A stretch of DNA of 10,310 bases from GCA-003244245 sp050700495 (GTDB lineage Bacteria > Actinomycetota > Actinomycetes > Mycobacteriales > Pseudonocardiaceae). Position 1 is the first letter of the stretch. Every line of letters begins with the position of its first letter. Below, piece after piece: positions 1-6,251 of the stretch. The DNA is taken from NCBI GenBank assembly GCA_050700495.1, contig JBOHHF010000255.1, positions 1 through 10,310 of the forward strand. Reading direction: 5' to 3'. The notes below the pieces were generated by a model. That model was not told where the DNA came from and ran no database searches. It was given only the letters and a program-made list of their open reading frames with translations. A program made the translations under genes and the position numbers.

Positions 1-378
1 GATGATGCGCTGCTCGGGGCCTGGCGAGGGGTCGGCGACAGTTTCTGGTGTTGTGGTGGTGAGGTCTGGGGTGGGTTTTGCCTGGCGCAGGATTCGCAGA
101 CATTCGCGGCGGGCGGTGGTGGCCAGCCACCCGCCTAGCTTCTCGGGGAACTGCACTTGATGAGCGTTTTCGGCCAATCGCAGCCAGGTCGTCTGCATCG
201 CGTCGAGTGCGTCGGCCTCTTGCAGTCGACACGACCGCACCGTCGTGGATACGAGCTTGCCGTACCGGCGCACGATTTCTTCCCAGGCCGCCGGATCCCC
301 GTCCTGAACTCGTAGCCACAGGTCAGCCACGCTATGCTCGGCGGCGGTCGGGACGTAGCTGATGGTGGCGGTTGTCAT
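1..378 (-). CDS. ECF-type RNA polymerase sigma factor, N-terminal part (runs off left edge)
   Basis: The minus strand reads 126 codons without a stop from ATG at 378 to base 1, so the gene is cut by the window edge. Residues about 17-100 match sigma-70 region 2: an acidic helix with DGDPAAWEEIVRRYG, then a segment with DALDAMQTTWLRLAEN (the -10 recognition helix) and GGWLATTARRECLRILR. A Thr/Pro-rich linker (residues 101-120) follows, as in ECF factors before region 4, which would lie outside the window. An AGAGG stretch about 11 bases upstream is a plausible ribosome-binding site. No anti-sigma gene is visible on this side. The role would be to direct core RNA polymerase to a stress or signal regulon, with the signal unknown. 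The class is fairly sure from region 2. Whether the gene is intact cannot be judged. Confidence 0.88.
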   Translation of the reverse strand, partial: MTTATISYVPTAAEHSVADLWLRVQDGDPAAWEEIVRRYGKLVSTTVRSCRLQEADALDAMQTTWLRLAENAHQVQFPEKLGGWLATTARRECLRILRQAKPTPDLTTTTPETVADPSPGPEQRII

Positions 379-572
379 CGGAATCGCGGCCTCTTATCAA
401 CTGTCGGAGTTGTTCGGTTTTGGCGACAGCACTCACCGCCAGGTACAGGCTGCGGATGACACTGGGTTGGCAGCTGAGGCGGAGCAGGGTGACCTGGCAG
501 TGGAAGGCGGCTGGCAGAGCTGGCTTACCGCCTGGTCCTGTGGTTAATTTCCTCGGTGACCGTGGAGAACTT

Positions 573-744
573 CTAGCGAGTGGCGATGAGTTCGCGCTGG
601 TTGGTGAGGGTGACGGACAGGTCACCCAGGCGCGTAAGAAGTCAGCGGTCCCAGCGTCGGCGGTCGGTAGTCAGAGCGGCTTGCGCCCGGTGGTGCTTGA
701 GGTGGCCTCGCAGACCGCTCGCGCCGATGACGCTGCAGCTCGGG
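573..744 (-). pseudogene. Decayed small reading frame of unknown identity
   Basis: Reading the minus strand, a coding-like helical peptide can be followed only by switching frames. ELQRHRRERS in one frame (around 741-715) continues as LRGHLKHHRAQAALTTDRRR in the next, meets a TGA at 644-642, then resumes as LLTRLGDLSVTLTNQRELIA up to a TAG at 575-573. The charged, Leu-rich composition looks like protein rather than noise, but I recognise no family. It overlaps the tail of the hemerythrin stump in another frame. The piece between here and the sigma gene (about 379-572) shows no supported gene. Confidence 0.3.
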
Positions 745-883
745 CGGCGCCGGTGCGGACCAGAAACCACTCACCGGCACCTCCGGCGGCGGCCAGAACG
801 CGGGCAATCCTGGTGAGCCGGTCACACTCGACACGCAGGCCCCGGTAGGCGAGCCCACCGCCGGTGAAATCGACCTCGGTCAT
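671..883 (-). pseudogene. Truncated, diverged copy of the neighbouring hemerythrin gene
   Basis: ATG at 883 with an AAAGGAAA ribosome-binding site opens a 70-residue frame. Its first 8 residues, MTEVDFTG, differ from the start of the hemerythrin protein at 1725 by one conservative change, and similarity continues weakly to about residue 25. The DNA 861-883 matches 1703-1725 at 20 of 23 bases. The iron-ligand-type His13 of the intact copy is Tyr here and His18 is Val. After about residue 27 the sequence turns into Ala/Arg-rich text with no hemerythrin motifs and stops early, so no di-iron site can form. The start overlaps the stop of the upstream gene as ATGA. It is most likely the remnant of a tandem duplication whose body was deleted. 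A short real protein is possible but less likely. Confidence 0.6.
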
Positions 884-1725
884 GCTGAGTGTTTCCTTTC
901 GCGCTGCCTCGGGTGCTCCCACCGTCGGTCCCCGGACTTGGCTGGAGCTTGACGCCGGCTTGAGGCAGCTGTTTGGCTGTTGGAAGGGTTGTCGCTCACC
1001 AGCGATGGAAAGGTAGACCCACTGCATAGGTCGTTTTCGATGTCGGGGGCCGAACTCGGCCAGCGCGGCGTCGAAGGCTGCCCGGGCCCCGCACTACTCC
1101 AGTAGTCTAAGGCAGACTGGGGGTAGAGGCGACGACGACGTTTGGTGTAGGCCGGGACCCAGAACGCCTGGGCCAGGATGCGAACCAGTCGTGGCAGCAT
1201 CTGCTGCATCTGCGCCCACTCTTGGATCGTAGCTTCGCTAGACACCCAGCCCAGCACGATCGGCAGATACCGGTGGGGGATCGATGCGAGTGCTCGCTGG
1301 CCGAAGGCGTCCCATTCCTCGGCACTGATGTGCGCGGCAGCCAGCGGCAGGATCAACCGTTCCTCTTCTTCGAGGTGCGCGTTGATCGCATCATGCAGCT
1401 CGGCAAGGACTAGTGCGCGCTCCGGCAGCGGCCGTGAGGTGTCTGCAGCCGCGGTGACCAGTGGGTCGATCTGCGTGTGCTGGGCCTCCAGTCGGTCCAG
1501 CGCGGGCGAGGCTGCTGGCGCCCGTTCCCGCAGGGTGGGCCACAACCAGTTGTCTTCCTCGGCGTGGTGATGGTGCAGCACGCTCAGTGTGACTGCGATG
1601 TGTTTCTCGATCAGCGCCTGGTATCCGACGCCCCGGGGGTGGCGGGCGGCATCGGCGAGCCGACCGTACTCGTGGCGCATGCACTTGTGGGCAAGCAGGA
1701 AGCCGGTGAAATCAATCTCAGTCAT
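880..1725 (-). CDS. Hemerythrin-domain protein (HHE cation-binding), with odd C-terminus
   Basis: The start is ATG at 1725, with AAGGAG about 10 bases upstream. Upstream in-frame residues look non-coding, so I reject the longer start. The 281-residue product has the hemerythrin helical-bundle ligands: His13, an HHHH run with HxxxE at residues 53-57, His83, His111, and HxxxE at 117-121. Such proteins bind a non-heme di-iron centre and sense or carry O2, NO or related oxidants in the cytoplasm. The hemerythrin-like body ends near residue 208 (PAYTKRRRRLYP). The remaining ~70 residues are Ser/Pro-rich and unlike the family as I know it. In another frame, 1093-1028 encodes a more protein-like GARAAFDAALAEFGPRHRKR, so the 3' end may be frameshifted or mutated. 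The gene is divergent from the LuxR regulator, which may control it. The family is sure and the C-terminus is not. Confidence 0.85.
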   Translation of the reverse strand: MTEIDFTGFLLAHKCMRHEYGRLADAARHPRGVGYQALIEKHIAVTLSVLHHHHAEEDNWLWPTLRERAPAASPALDRLEAQHTQIDPLVTAAADTSRPLPERALVLAELHDAINAHLEEEERLILPLAAAHISAEEWDAFGQRALASIPHRYLPIVLGWVSSEATIQEWAQMQQMLPRLVRILAQAFWVPAYTKRRRRLYPQSALDYWSSAGPGQPSTPRWPSSAPDIENDLCSGSTFPSLVSDNPSNSQTAASSRRQAPAKSGDRRWEHPRQRERKHSA

Positions 1726-1887
1726 GGTGGGCCTGCTCCTTCGGTGCCAGGATCTCGCGCAGGTTGTGCGGCTCGTTTCCGTTAACACTGCGGGCGCCGG
1801 CGAGCGAGGGCTATCCCGTCTGGGGGGGATACCGCCGTCGCTACTGCGGGGTAACGTGGCGGACAGGACAAACGAGGGACCCTCACC
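1726..1887. promoter_or_regulatory. Divergent promoter region with TATCCC/GGGATA dyad
   Basis: This 162-base gap separates two divergent genes, so it should hold promoters for both. It contains an inverted repeat, TATCCC (1812-1817) and GGGATA (1826-1831) with an 8-base spacer, a size suited to a dimeric regulator such as the LuxR protein encoded next door. Ribosome-binding sites lie at each end: AAGGAG for the hemerythrin gene and GAGGGA for the LuxR gene. No convincing -35/-10 pair could be fixed by eye. Binding by the neighbouring regulator is inference. Confidence 0.4.
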
Positions 1888-2973
1888 ATGCACAGCACCG
1901 CAGCGGCCCGCACGCAGCAACTGGTGCTGGGGCTATCACAGACCCGCCACCGCGACACGCTCACCTTGCGTCGCGAGTTGATCACGCTGCTGCGCCGGGC
2001 GGTGCCATTCGATTCCTGGTGCTGGGCGTTTGCCGATCCGGATAGCCAACTGGTGTCCTCCGGGACGGGCGACAGCCCAGCCGCCAACAATCTTGGGCGC
2101 TTCCTAGCCCTCGAATACGGCAGCGACGACCTGGACCGGCTCCTCACCTTGGCCGACAGTGGTGGTCCGGCCATCGGTGTGCTCAGCCAGACCACCGCCG
2201 GGGATCTACCCCGAAGCGCCCGCTGGCGAGAGCTGTATCACCCTCACGGCATCGGCGACGAGCTGCGTCTAGCGTTGTTCGCCGACGGATACTGCTGGGG
2301 GTACCTGGAGCTGCTCCGCGACCACACCGGTCCCCATTTCACCACCGAGGAAGCCGAGTTTCTGCTCCGGCTGAGTACGCCCATGGCCAAAGCCCTCCGG
2401 GCGGCGCTGACTTGCGTCAGCTCACCGACGCCCAACGTGGCGCACGGCCCCGGCACCCTGATCCTCGACACCCACAACACCATCCAAGCCACCACCCCGG
2501 AGGCAGACCAGTGGCTGGCCCTGCTCCGTTCCTACGCCGTCCCCATCGAGGCTCTCTTCCCCGCCCCGACACCCGTTCTTTCGGTGGCGACCCGGCTGCG
2601 TTCCCTACCCGAATACGCCGGCACACCCCCTGCTGCTGCCCGGGTGCGGACCCGGACCCCGGCTGGCCACTGGCTGACCATCCACGCCTCCCACCTCACC
2701 GGGATGACCGTCCCGCCCGGCACTGTCGCGGTCACCATCCAACGTGCCCCACCCGCCGATGTCGCAGCCCTCGTCTTCCACGCCCACGGCCTCACCCCCC
2801 GCGAACGCCAGCTCGCCCGGCTCCTCCTCGATGGCCTGCCCAACACCGAGATCGCCCACCAGCTGTACATCTCGACCTATACCGTCCGAGACCATGTCAA
2901 AGCGGTACTCGACAAACTCGGCGTACACAGCAAACGCGAACTCATCGCCAGCATCCTCAGCCAGCGCCTGTAG
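1888..2973 (+). CDS. LuxR-family transcriptional regulator with GAF-like N-terminal half
   Basis: ATG at 1888 is preceded by GAGGGA at a spacing of about 8, and the product has 361 residues. The C-terminal 60 residues (302-361) are a standard LuxR/FixJ helix-turn-helix. They start LTPRERQLARLLLDGLPNTE, have a scaffold helix IAHQLYIS, a recognition helix YTVRDHVKAVLDKLGV and the final SKRELIASIL. The first ~170 residues, with SWCWAFADP, a GDELRLALF segment and CWGYLELLR, look like a GAF or related sensor fold. Residues about 190-290 could be a PAS-like linker. No phospho-acceptor receiver domain is seen, so the input is probably a ligand or redox signal rather than a partner kinase. It is a soluble DNA-binding protein, probably an activator. 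Its position divergent from the hemerythrin gene suggests it controls that gene and itself. The HTH is sure and the sensor-domain name is tentative. Confidence 0.9.
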   Translation: MHSTAAARTQQLVLGLSQTRHRDTLTLRRELITLLRRAVPFDSWCWAFADPDSQLVSSGTGDSPAANNLGRFLALEYGSDDLDRLLTLADSGGPAIGVLSQTTAGDLPRSARWRELYHPHGIGDELRLALFADGYCWGYLELLRDHTGPHFTTEEAEFLLRLSTPMAKALRAALTCVSSPTPNVAHGPGTLILDTHNTIQATTPEADQWLALLRSYAVPIEALFPAPTPVLSVATRLRSLPEYAGTPPAAARVRTRTPAGHWLTIHASHLTGMTVPPGTVAVTIQRAPPADVAALVFHAHGLTPRERQLARLLLDGLPNTEIAHQLYISTYTVRDHVKAVLDKLGVHSKRELIASILSQRL

Positions 2974-3008
2974 AAATTGATTACATCCGCGAGTCCATGA
3001 CCGTCTCC

Positions 3009-3053
3009 CAGCAGCCGAGTGCGCACCTCCACAAGAGCTCGGCAAACCTGCTG
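3009..3053 (+). terminator. Possible hairpin terminator after the LuxR gene
   Basis: CAGCAG followed by CCGAG (3009-3019) can pair with CTCGG and CTGCTG (3038-3053) across a 5-base bulge on the right arm. It lies 36 bases after the LuxR stop codon. There is no T-run, which is common for actinobacterial terminators. The stem is interrupted, so the call is tentative. Confidence 0.35.
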
Positions 3054-3387
3054 TAGGGGTGGCAGGAACGTCTCTAGAGGTGTGCTCATCGATTAATCGT
3101 GCTCGCCCCCGGTGGCGCCAGATAGGCGTCACAGACGGCTGGGTCGCGCGGTAACAGCCAGTGCTCTGCGATGCGGTCGTTATCCGCAGGAACGGCAAGC
3201 GTAGCCGATCAACAGTTCGGACACCGGCGGGCCTGCGAGACCGCCGTAGACCGCCCGCCCATCGGCATAGTCGGACGTCGTCAAACCCAGGCGGCGCGGA
3301 TCGCGACTACTTTCCGTAGCAGCAAGAGAAGGGACTCGCACACCGGAGAAGCATGAACGCCCAGGTCAGAGACCCGGATCGTGCTCG
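3054..3387. other. Gene-poor spacer
   Basis: I see no supported coding region on either strand in this stretch. Frames are short or broken and lack the third-position G/C pattern of the neighbours. It contains a short palindrome, CGATTAATCG, near 3089, and a good Shine-Dalgarno-like GGAGAAG before an ATG at 3353 whose 60-codon frame is discussed under rejected items. Confidence 0.4.
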
Positions 3388-3723
3388 GTGGAGGTACTTA
3401 CCGCTTACTCGCACTCTGCGCAAGCCTCTGACCTGCAAGTTTGCGTTCTCGTGGCCACACGGGACCAGCGGCCAGAGACTAAAACGGCCACCACGGCACC
3501 GTGGAGCCTTCGCGAACGACTCTCCGACGACATGATCCAAGCGATGGCGTGCGCCTACCACGCCGGAGCCACCGCCCGTGAACTCGCCATCGCCCACGAT
3601 CTCAGCCTCAGCAGCGTCAAGCGCCTCCTCCGCACCACCAAGACCCGAAAGAGCGGAACCACCCACGGTAAGAACGCACCAAGTCCGCATCACACGGGGC
3701 TGGCCCCGTGTGATGCGGACTAA
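3388..3723 (+). CDS. Helix-turn-helix protein resembling the C-terminal tail of serine-recombinase-type proteins
   Basis: The frame is open from GTG 3388 to TAA 3723 (111 residues). The convincing part is residues about 39-85: WSLRERLSDDMIQAMACAYH, then GATARELAIAHDLSLSSVKR and LLRTTKTRK. This is a Hin/resolvase-like helix-turn-helix in which LSLSSVKRLLR is the recognition helix. Similar tails occur on actinobacterial recombinase-associated proteins. No catalytic serine-recombinase domain is present upstream, so this is either a small stand-alone DNA-binding protein or the remnant of a larger recombinase gene. The start is uncertain: GTG 3388 has no clear Shine-Dalgarno site, GTG 3451 is an alternative, and the first ~35 residues look poorly coding. 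The last 11 codons are supplied by the hairpin described separately. Confidence 0.5.
   Translation: MEVLTAYSHSAQASDLQVCVLVATRDQRPETKTATTAPWSLRERLSDDMIQAMACAYHAGATARELAIAHDLSLSSVKRLLRTTKTRKSGTTHGKNAPSPHHTGLAPCDAD
3682..3721. terminator. Perfect 18-bp hairpin, bidirectional terminator between convergent genes
   Basis: AGTCCGCATCACACGGGG (3682-3699) is followed by the 4-base loop CTGG and its exact reverse complement (3704-3721). The hairpin ends at the stop codons of both flanking genes: TAA of the plus-strand HTH gene at 3721-3723, and TAG of the minus-strand membrane-protein gene at 3722-3720. Position, symmetry and stability fit a two-way intrinsic terminator, although neither side has a T-run. 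A recombination site or repeat family member is an alternative. Confidence 0.75.
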
Positions 3724-4646
3724 TTCGTTGGCGCTGCGCTTTCGGGCCATGTCCAGGCCACCCGATAACTGCGATCGGGCGCGGGATTGTCGACCGTCCA
3801 GCTTAGCGTCTGGACAGGCATCTCGCTGGGCGCCGGAGTCACCTTGAGCATCGTGGTGTCGAGGTCGACTGTTTCGCCGGCAGCTATGTCTTTGTGCCGG
3901 AACTTGACGTTAGTCGCCGGCAGTTCGGGTGGAAAGATTACGCGATAGATCGATTTCTCGGTGGCGTGCACTACGCGGAATCCGCTCCACCAATCCTCTT
4001 TTTTCTGGAATCCGTTCCAGAACGTCACGATAAAATTGACAGTAAAGGGGCGATCATCAGGCTCTTGAGAGATGTCAACAAACACGTTCCACTGACGGGT
4101 GTTTGATGAGCTTTGAGTCTTCGCTTGTACGATGCGAAAAGGATGAGAATCCACCCAAATCGAGGGTTCCACCTTGCTGTCACTTGAGGCAGTGTGCACG
4201 AAGTACTTGGCGCCGGGCTCGGTCTTTCGGAGAACGAATGAAGTGAGTGAGAGCCCCCTTGAGATTTTACTACCGCCATGCGGATCTCTTGAACTTGTCC
4301 ACTTCCAGCCACTGAGATCGAGAGTCGTCACGCGTTCTACCACCCGAACTCCCGACTTGGATGTGAGCTCGCTTGGGAGAGTCCCCTCAAATGCACCAGG
4401 CAGCCGAATTTTTAGAATGCTATACTCGATAGCGCTTCCAATCGACGGCACCGCTGCGCCTACCATCCCTAAGATCAAGATCACTACGACTAATTTGAAG
4501 GTTACCCTTCGCCATCGGGCATTCATCGACCAGTTACTGAAGGCATCCCAGGCCGTTGGATGGCCAGTAGACAACGTGGGTTCTTGTGGCTCTGGCTGAA
4601 CGGGCGCCGCGCCCGATTGGCTTCGCTGTCCGCGCTTCTTGCTCAT
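3720..4646 (-). CDS. Single-pass membrane protein of unknown function, lower GC than neighbours
   Basis: The start is ATG at 4646, with AGGAG 4 bases upstream, giving 308 residues. Residues 1-45 are cytoplasmic in style: a basic tip MSKKRGQR, then a Pro/Gln stretch and RWRR just before the membrane. Residues about 49-73 (FKLVVVILILGMVGAAVPSI) form one transmembrane helix, so the positive-inside rule places the C-terminal ~235 residues outside the cell. That part is rich in Trp, Thr and alternating hydrophobics, suggesting beta-sandwich structure. No catalytic motif or family was recognised. Base composition is visibly poorer in G+C than the surroundings (26 of 60 by count at 4021-4080), which points to recent acquisition from elsewhere. 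Its start overlaps the stop of the upstream frame as ATGA, so translation may be coupled. The coding call is firm and the function is unknown. Confidence 0.8.
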   Translation of the reverse strand: MSKKRGQRSQSGAAPVQPEPQEPTLSTGHPTAWDAFSNWSMNARWRRVTFKLVVVILILGMVGAAVPSIGSAIEYSILKIRLPGAFEGTLPSELTSKSGVRVVERVTTLDLSGWKWTSSRDPHGGSKISRGLSLTSFVLRKTEPGAKYFVHTASSDSKVEPSIWVDSHPFRIVQAKTQSSSNTRQWNVFVDISQEPDDRPFTVNFIVTFWNGFQKKEDWWSGFRVVHATEKSIYRVIFPPELPATNVKFRHKDIAAGETVDLDTTMLKVTPAPSEMPVQTLSWTVDNPAPDRSYRVAWTWPESAAPTN

Positions 4647-4969
4647 CCCGCTCCTACTGTAGGGATGAGTTGGCGTAGGGTAGGCCGGGTGCCGATGCGC
4701 TGCGTGGCAGGTCGGTTCGGCGCGACCTGTTGCGGCGATCGTGTGCTGCACAGCAGCTGCCGCGCACGAGCGGGAGACAGCAGGGGCCGGGCGTTGGCCC
4801 GCAGCACCCTCTGCGCGGAATCGAGCACACCAACCACAATAAGGGACGCGCTGGATGTGCCGCTGAGCTGGTCCGTGTACCAGAGATCGGGGTTTGGATC
4901 GCCCTGCAAGTCGCCGTATCCGGTGCTGGTGACCATGTCCAGATCCAGATATTCCGGCAGCTCCAACAT
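4643..4969 (-). CDS. Short hypothetical protein with an FG-GAP-like acidic motif, possibly a gene fragment
   Basis: From ATG at 4969 (GGGGG about 9 bases upstream) 108 codons run to a TGA that overlaps the next start as ATGA. Residues about 18-32 read YGDLQGDPNPDLWYT. The GDLxGDxxPDL pattern is that of an FG-GAP/VCBS repeat calcium loop, normally found several times in secreted beta-propeller proteins. Only one copy is seen and there is no signal peptide. The second half (ARPLLSPARARQLL onward) is Arg-rich and nondescript. It could be the stump of a larger secreted protein that was fused to the membrane-protein operon, or a real small partner of that protein. The ATGA overlap favours co-translation but could be chance. 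Confidence 0.4.
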   Translation of the reverse strand: MLELPEYLDLDMVTSTGYGDLQGDPNPDLWYTDQLSGTSSASLIVVGVLDSAQRVLRANARPLLSPARARQLLCSTRSPQQVAPNRPATQRIGTRPTLRQLIPTVGAG

Positions 4970-5235
4970 TCTCGACCCCCGTCCATGGCGCAGCCGCCGG
5001 GCGGCGCAGTACCGGCGACCATAACAAAGAGACGGCGGCGGTTGCGCCTGATACGCCGACTCCCCAACACCAACCGAGCTCATGCAACGTTGGGTCGACG
5101 TGCTCGCCGCGGGCCGGACGCAGGGACACATCACGAGTCTTGAGTCAACCGAACGCCAATGGGTGCGACTCTTCTGTAGTGAGCACGGAAGGGTGCATGA
5201 GCTGCGGTTTTGCGCGCGTTTCTTGATCGCTTGAT
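4970..5235. other. Gene-less stretch before the transposase remnant
   Basis: No supported gene is visible on either strand here. Overlapping long frames on both strands in 4560-5143 are incompatible with each other and have no recognisable protein content. The minus strand just upstream of 4969 should carry the promoter for the two genes that follow it. A TATGGT hexamer around 5020 on that strand is a possible -10, but without a clear -35. Confidence 0.35.
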
Positions 5236-5296
5236 GGGCTCCTTCCCGCTACGTTCGGGGTGTCTAAGACCAGAACGTGGCAATGAGAAGGAGCCC
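5236..5296 (+). repeat. Imperfect inverted repeat in transposase leader
   Basis: GGGCTCCTTC (5236-5245) pairs exactly with GAAGGAGCCC (5287-5296). An inner pair, ACGTTC (5251-5256) with GAACGT (5273-5278), extends the stem past a mismatched section. The 3' arm contains the purine-rich AGAAGGAG just before the presumed transposase start, so the hairpin could limit translation of the transposase. It may instead lie close to the terminal repeat of the element. Confidence 0.55.
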
Positions 5297-5455
5297 GGTG
5301 TCAGGGTACGCGCAGCAGGCGGGGTCAGGGCAGGCAGAGGCCGCAGCGTTTGACCGGTCCCAGCAGTTGTTCGAGGAGGTCGTGGCCGGACTTGCCGATC
5401 CTGGTTGCGGCGAGTTGACCCATGCCCAGCTTGGAGGATCAGCTCACCGAGTGGT
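5283..5455 (+). pseudogene. N-terminal stump of a transposase, ISKra4-like
   Basis: From ATG 5283 (or GTG 5298) the frame gives AFDRSQQLFEEVVAGLADPG, then CGELTHAQL. After a one-base frame change near 5430 it continues LEDQLTEW before a stop. A helix of the form FEExVAxLAD followed by LTHAxLExxL is what I recall from the N-terminus of ISKra4-family transposases. About 50 residues of an expected several hundred remain, with no DDE catalytic region downstream. The element is therefore dead and probably deleted at its 3' side. No target-site duplication could be identified. The family name rests on memory of the motif and would need a profile search. Confidence 0.5.
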
Positions 5456-5703
5456 GATTACCGGACGGAGCTGGGACGGATCGGGGACGTTAATAACGTC
5501 TTAGAACCGGCACATGGCGGAGGTGTTCACGTCTTGTGGCCCTGGGGAATGCTCTATCTCGGCGCGGGGCGGGGCGCTGGCGATAGCCCCGTTCGACCCG
5601 GTGCCCCTGAGATCGGGCCGGCTGGCTGTCGGTTGAGTGAGCGGCCCCCGACGCCCGGCTCCCGGCGGCCAGCCCGGTCCCCAACAAATTGTGGAGGCGC
5701 ACC
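5456..5703. other. Non-coding stretch upstream of the small-gene trio
   Basis: No frame here is supported as a gene. The end (5688-5703) carries GGAGG, the ribosome-binding site of the gene at 5704, so a promoter for the small genes should lie in this stretch. GC-rich self-complementary runs are present at 5640-5680, but no single strong hairpin stands out. Confidence 0.35.
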
Positions 5704-5961
5704 ATGGTCACGGAGGCACCGCGAGCGGTTCAAGACCGGTGGTGCGATATCGAGGGCGCCCGCATTTCCCTGTTTTGCTGGGTGGAGCAGGTATTGGAAG
5801 ACCGTGAGCCCGGGGTATTGTCCTCCCGGCAGTACCAGCGTGGCCAGGTTGTGGGCCGGGGCTTCCATGCGCTCTATGTGCGCTTTTCCGGCAATGCGCT
5901 GGTCAGCTTGCCACCCGAGCTGCTGCGTCTGCTTCCCGACGCGCCAGGCGAGTGCTGCTGA
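5704..5961 (+). CDS. Small hypothetical protein (85 aa), first of a trio
   Basis: ATG at 5704 has a strong GGAGG site 7 bases upstream, which favours it over an in-frame GTG at 5689 that lies inside that site. The 85-residue product is soluble in appearance. It has an acidic first half (DRWCDIEGARISLFCWVEQV), a central QRGQVVGRGFHALYVRF segment and a Leu-rich tail LPPELLRLLP. It has four Cys, including a C-terminal pair. No domain was recognised, and no signal peptide or membrane helix is present. Its TGA overlaps the ATG of the next gene (TGATG), so the two are almost certainly co-translated and may act together. The organisation supports a real gene. The function is unknown. Confidence 0.65.
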   Translation: MVTEAPRAVQDRWCDIEGARISLFCWVEQVLEDREPGVLSSRQYQRGQVVGRGFHALYVRFSGNALVSLPPELLRLLPDAPGECC

Positions 5962-6203
5962 TGTCCCCGGTACCCCGCATAGCACCGACTGGTTGGGTAT
6001 TCCTTGATCGTCGCCGCGCGGACGGATTCACTATTCGGTGGAAAAGAGGTGATCAGGTGGCGTATGTGCTCAGCGGCCAGCGGTTAGGCGATCTCGGGAT
6101 GACCGGGGTACTGGGCACGATCCCGGTCTTGCCGGTTGGGTGGACCGATCTAGCTGAGCTACGGACGCTTGGGGAACGGTGGATGCGAGCAAGAAGTGCA
6201 TGA
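5961..6203 (+). CDS. Small hypothetical protein (80 aa), translationally coupled to the preceding gene
   Basis: ATG at 5961 overlaps the previous stop as TGATG. An in-frame GTG at 5952 would add three residues. The 80-residue product starts MSPVPRIAPTGWVFLDRRRA, has a basic DGFTIRWKRGDQVAYVL segment and a Gly-rich middle (GQRLGDLGMTGVLGT), and ends LRTLGERWMRARSA. It looks like a small beta-rich fold with a C-terminal helix, without catalytic signature, signal peptide or membrane helix. It most likely works with the 85-residue neighbour, since the coupling implies matched synthesis. I recognise no family. Confidence 0.65.
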   Translation: MSPVPRIAPTGWVFLDRRRADGFTIRWKRGDQVAYVLSGQRLGDLGMTGVLGTIPVLPVGWTDLAELRTLGERWMRARSA

Positions 6204-6251
6204 ACACAAAGAAGTACAAAAACGTCCGCAACACGAGAACATCCCTGAAGA

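Noticed and set aside
1726..1920. 65-residue N-terminal extension of the hemerythrin protein
   Set aside because: It would run through the divergent promoter and overlap the LuxR start. ATG 1725 has AAGGAG and the same start sequence as the duplicated stump.
3353..3535. 60-codon plus-strand frame with a good GGAGAAG ribosome-binding site
   Set aside because: The basic peptide has no recognisable content and overlaps the better supported HTH frame in another phase. It may reflect a frameshifted original start of that gene.
4647..5129. N-terminal extension of the membrane protein by 161 residues
   Set aside because: The extension is His/Arg/Pro-rich shadow sequence, while ATG 4646 has AGGAG directly upstream and a sensible basic N-terminus before the TM helix.
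4560..5143. Long plus-strand frames opposite the FG-GAP-like frame
   Set aside because: They overlap each other, have no motif and have poor ribosome-binding sites. The minus-strand frame has the better motif and the ATGA junction.
5575..5612. tRNA-like T-arm (CCCCG TTCGACC CGGTG)
   Set aside because: The T-stem has a mismatch. No matching 5' acceptor strand, D-arm or anticodon arm lies at the right distance upstream.
5405..6007. 200-codon plus-strand frame across the transposase remnant and first small gene
   Set aside because: It overlaps a gene with a clear ribosome-binding site and recognisable coding character. Its translation is Arg/Pro/Gly-rich, typical of a GC-rich shadow frame.
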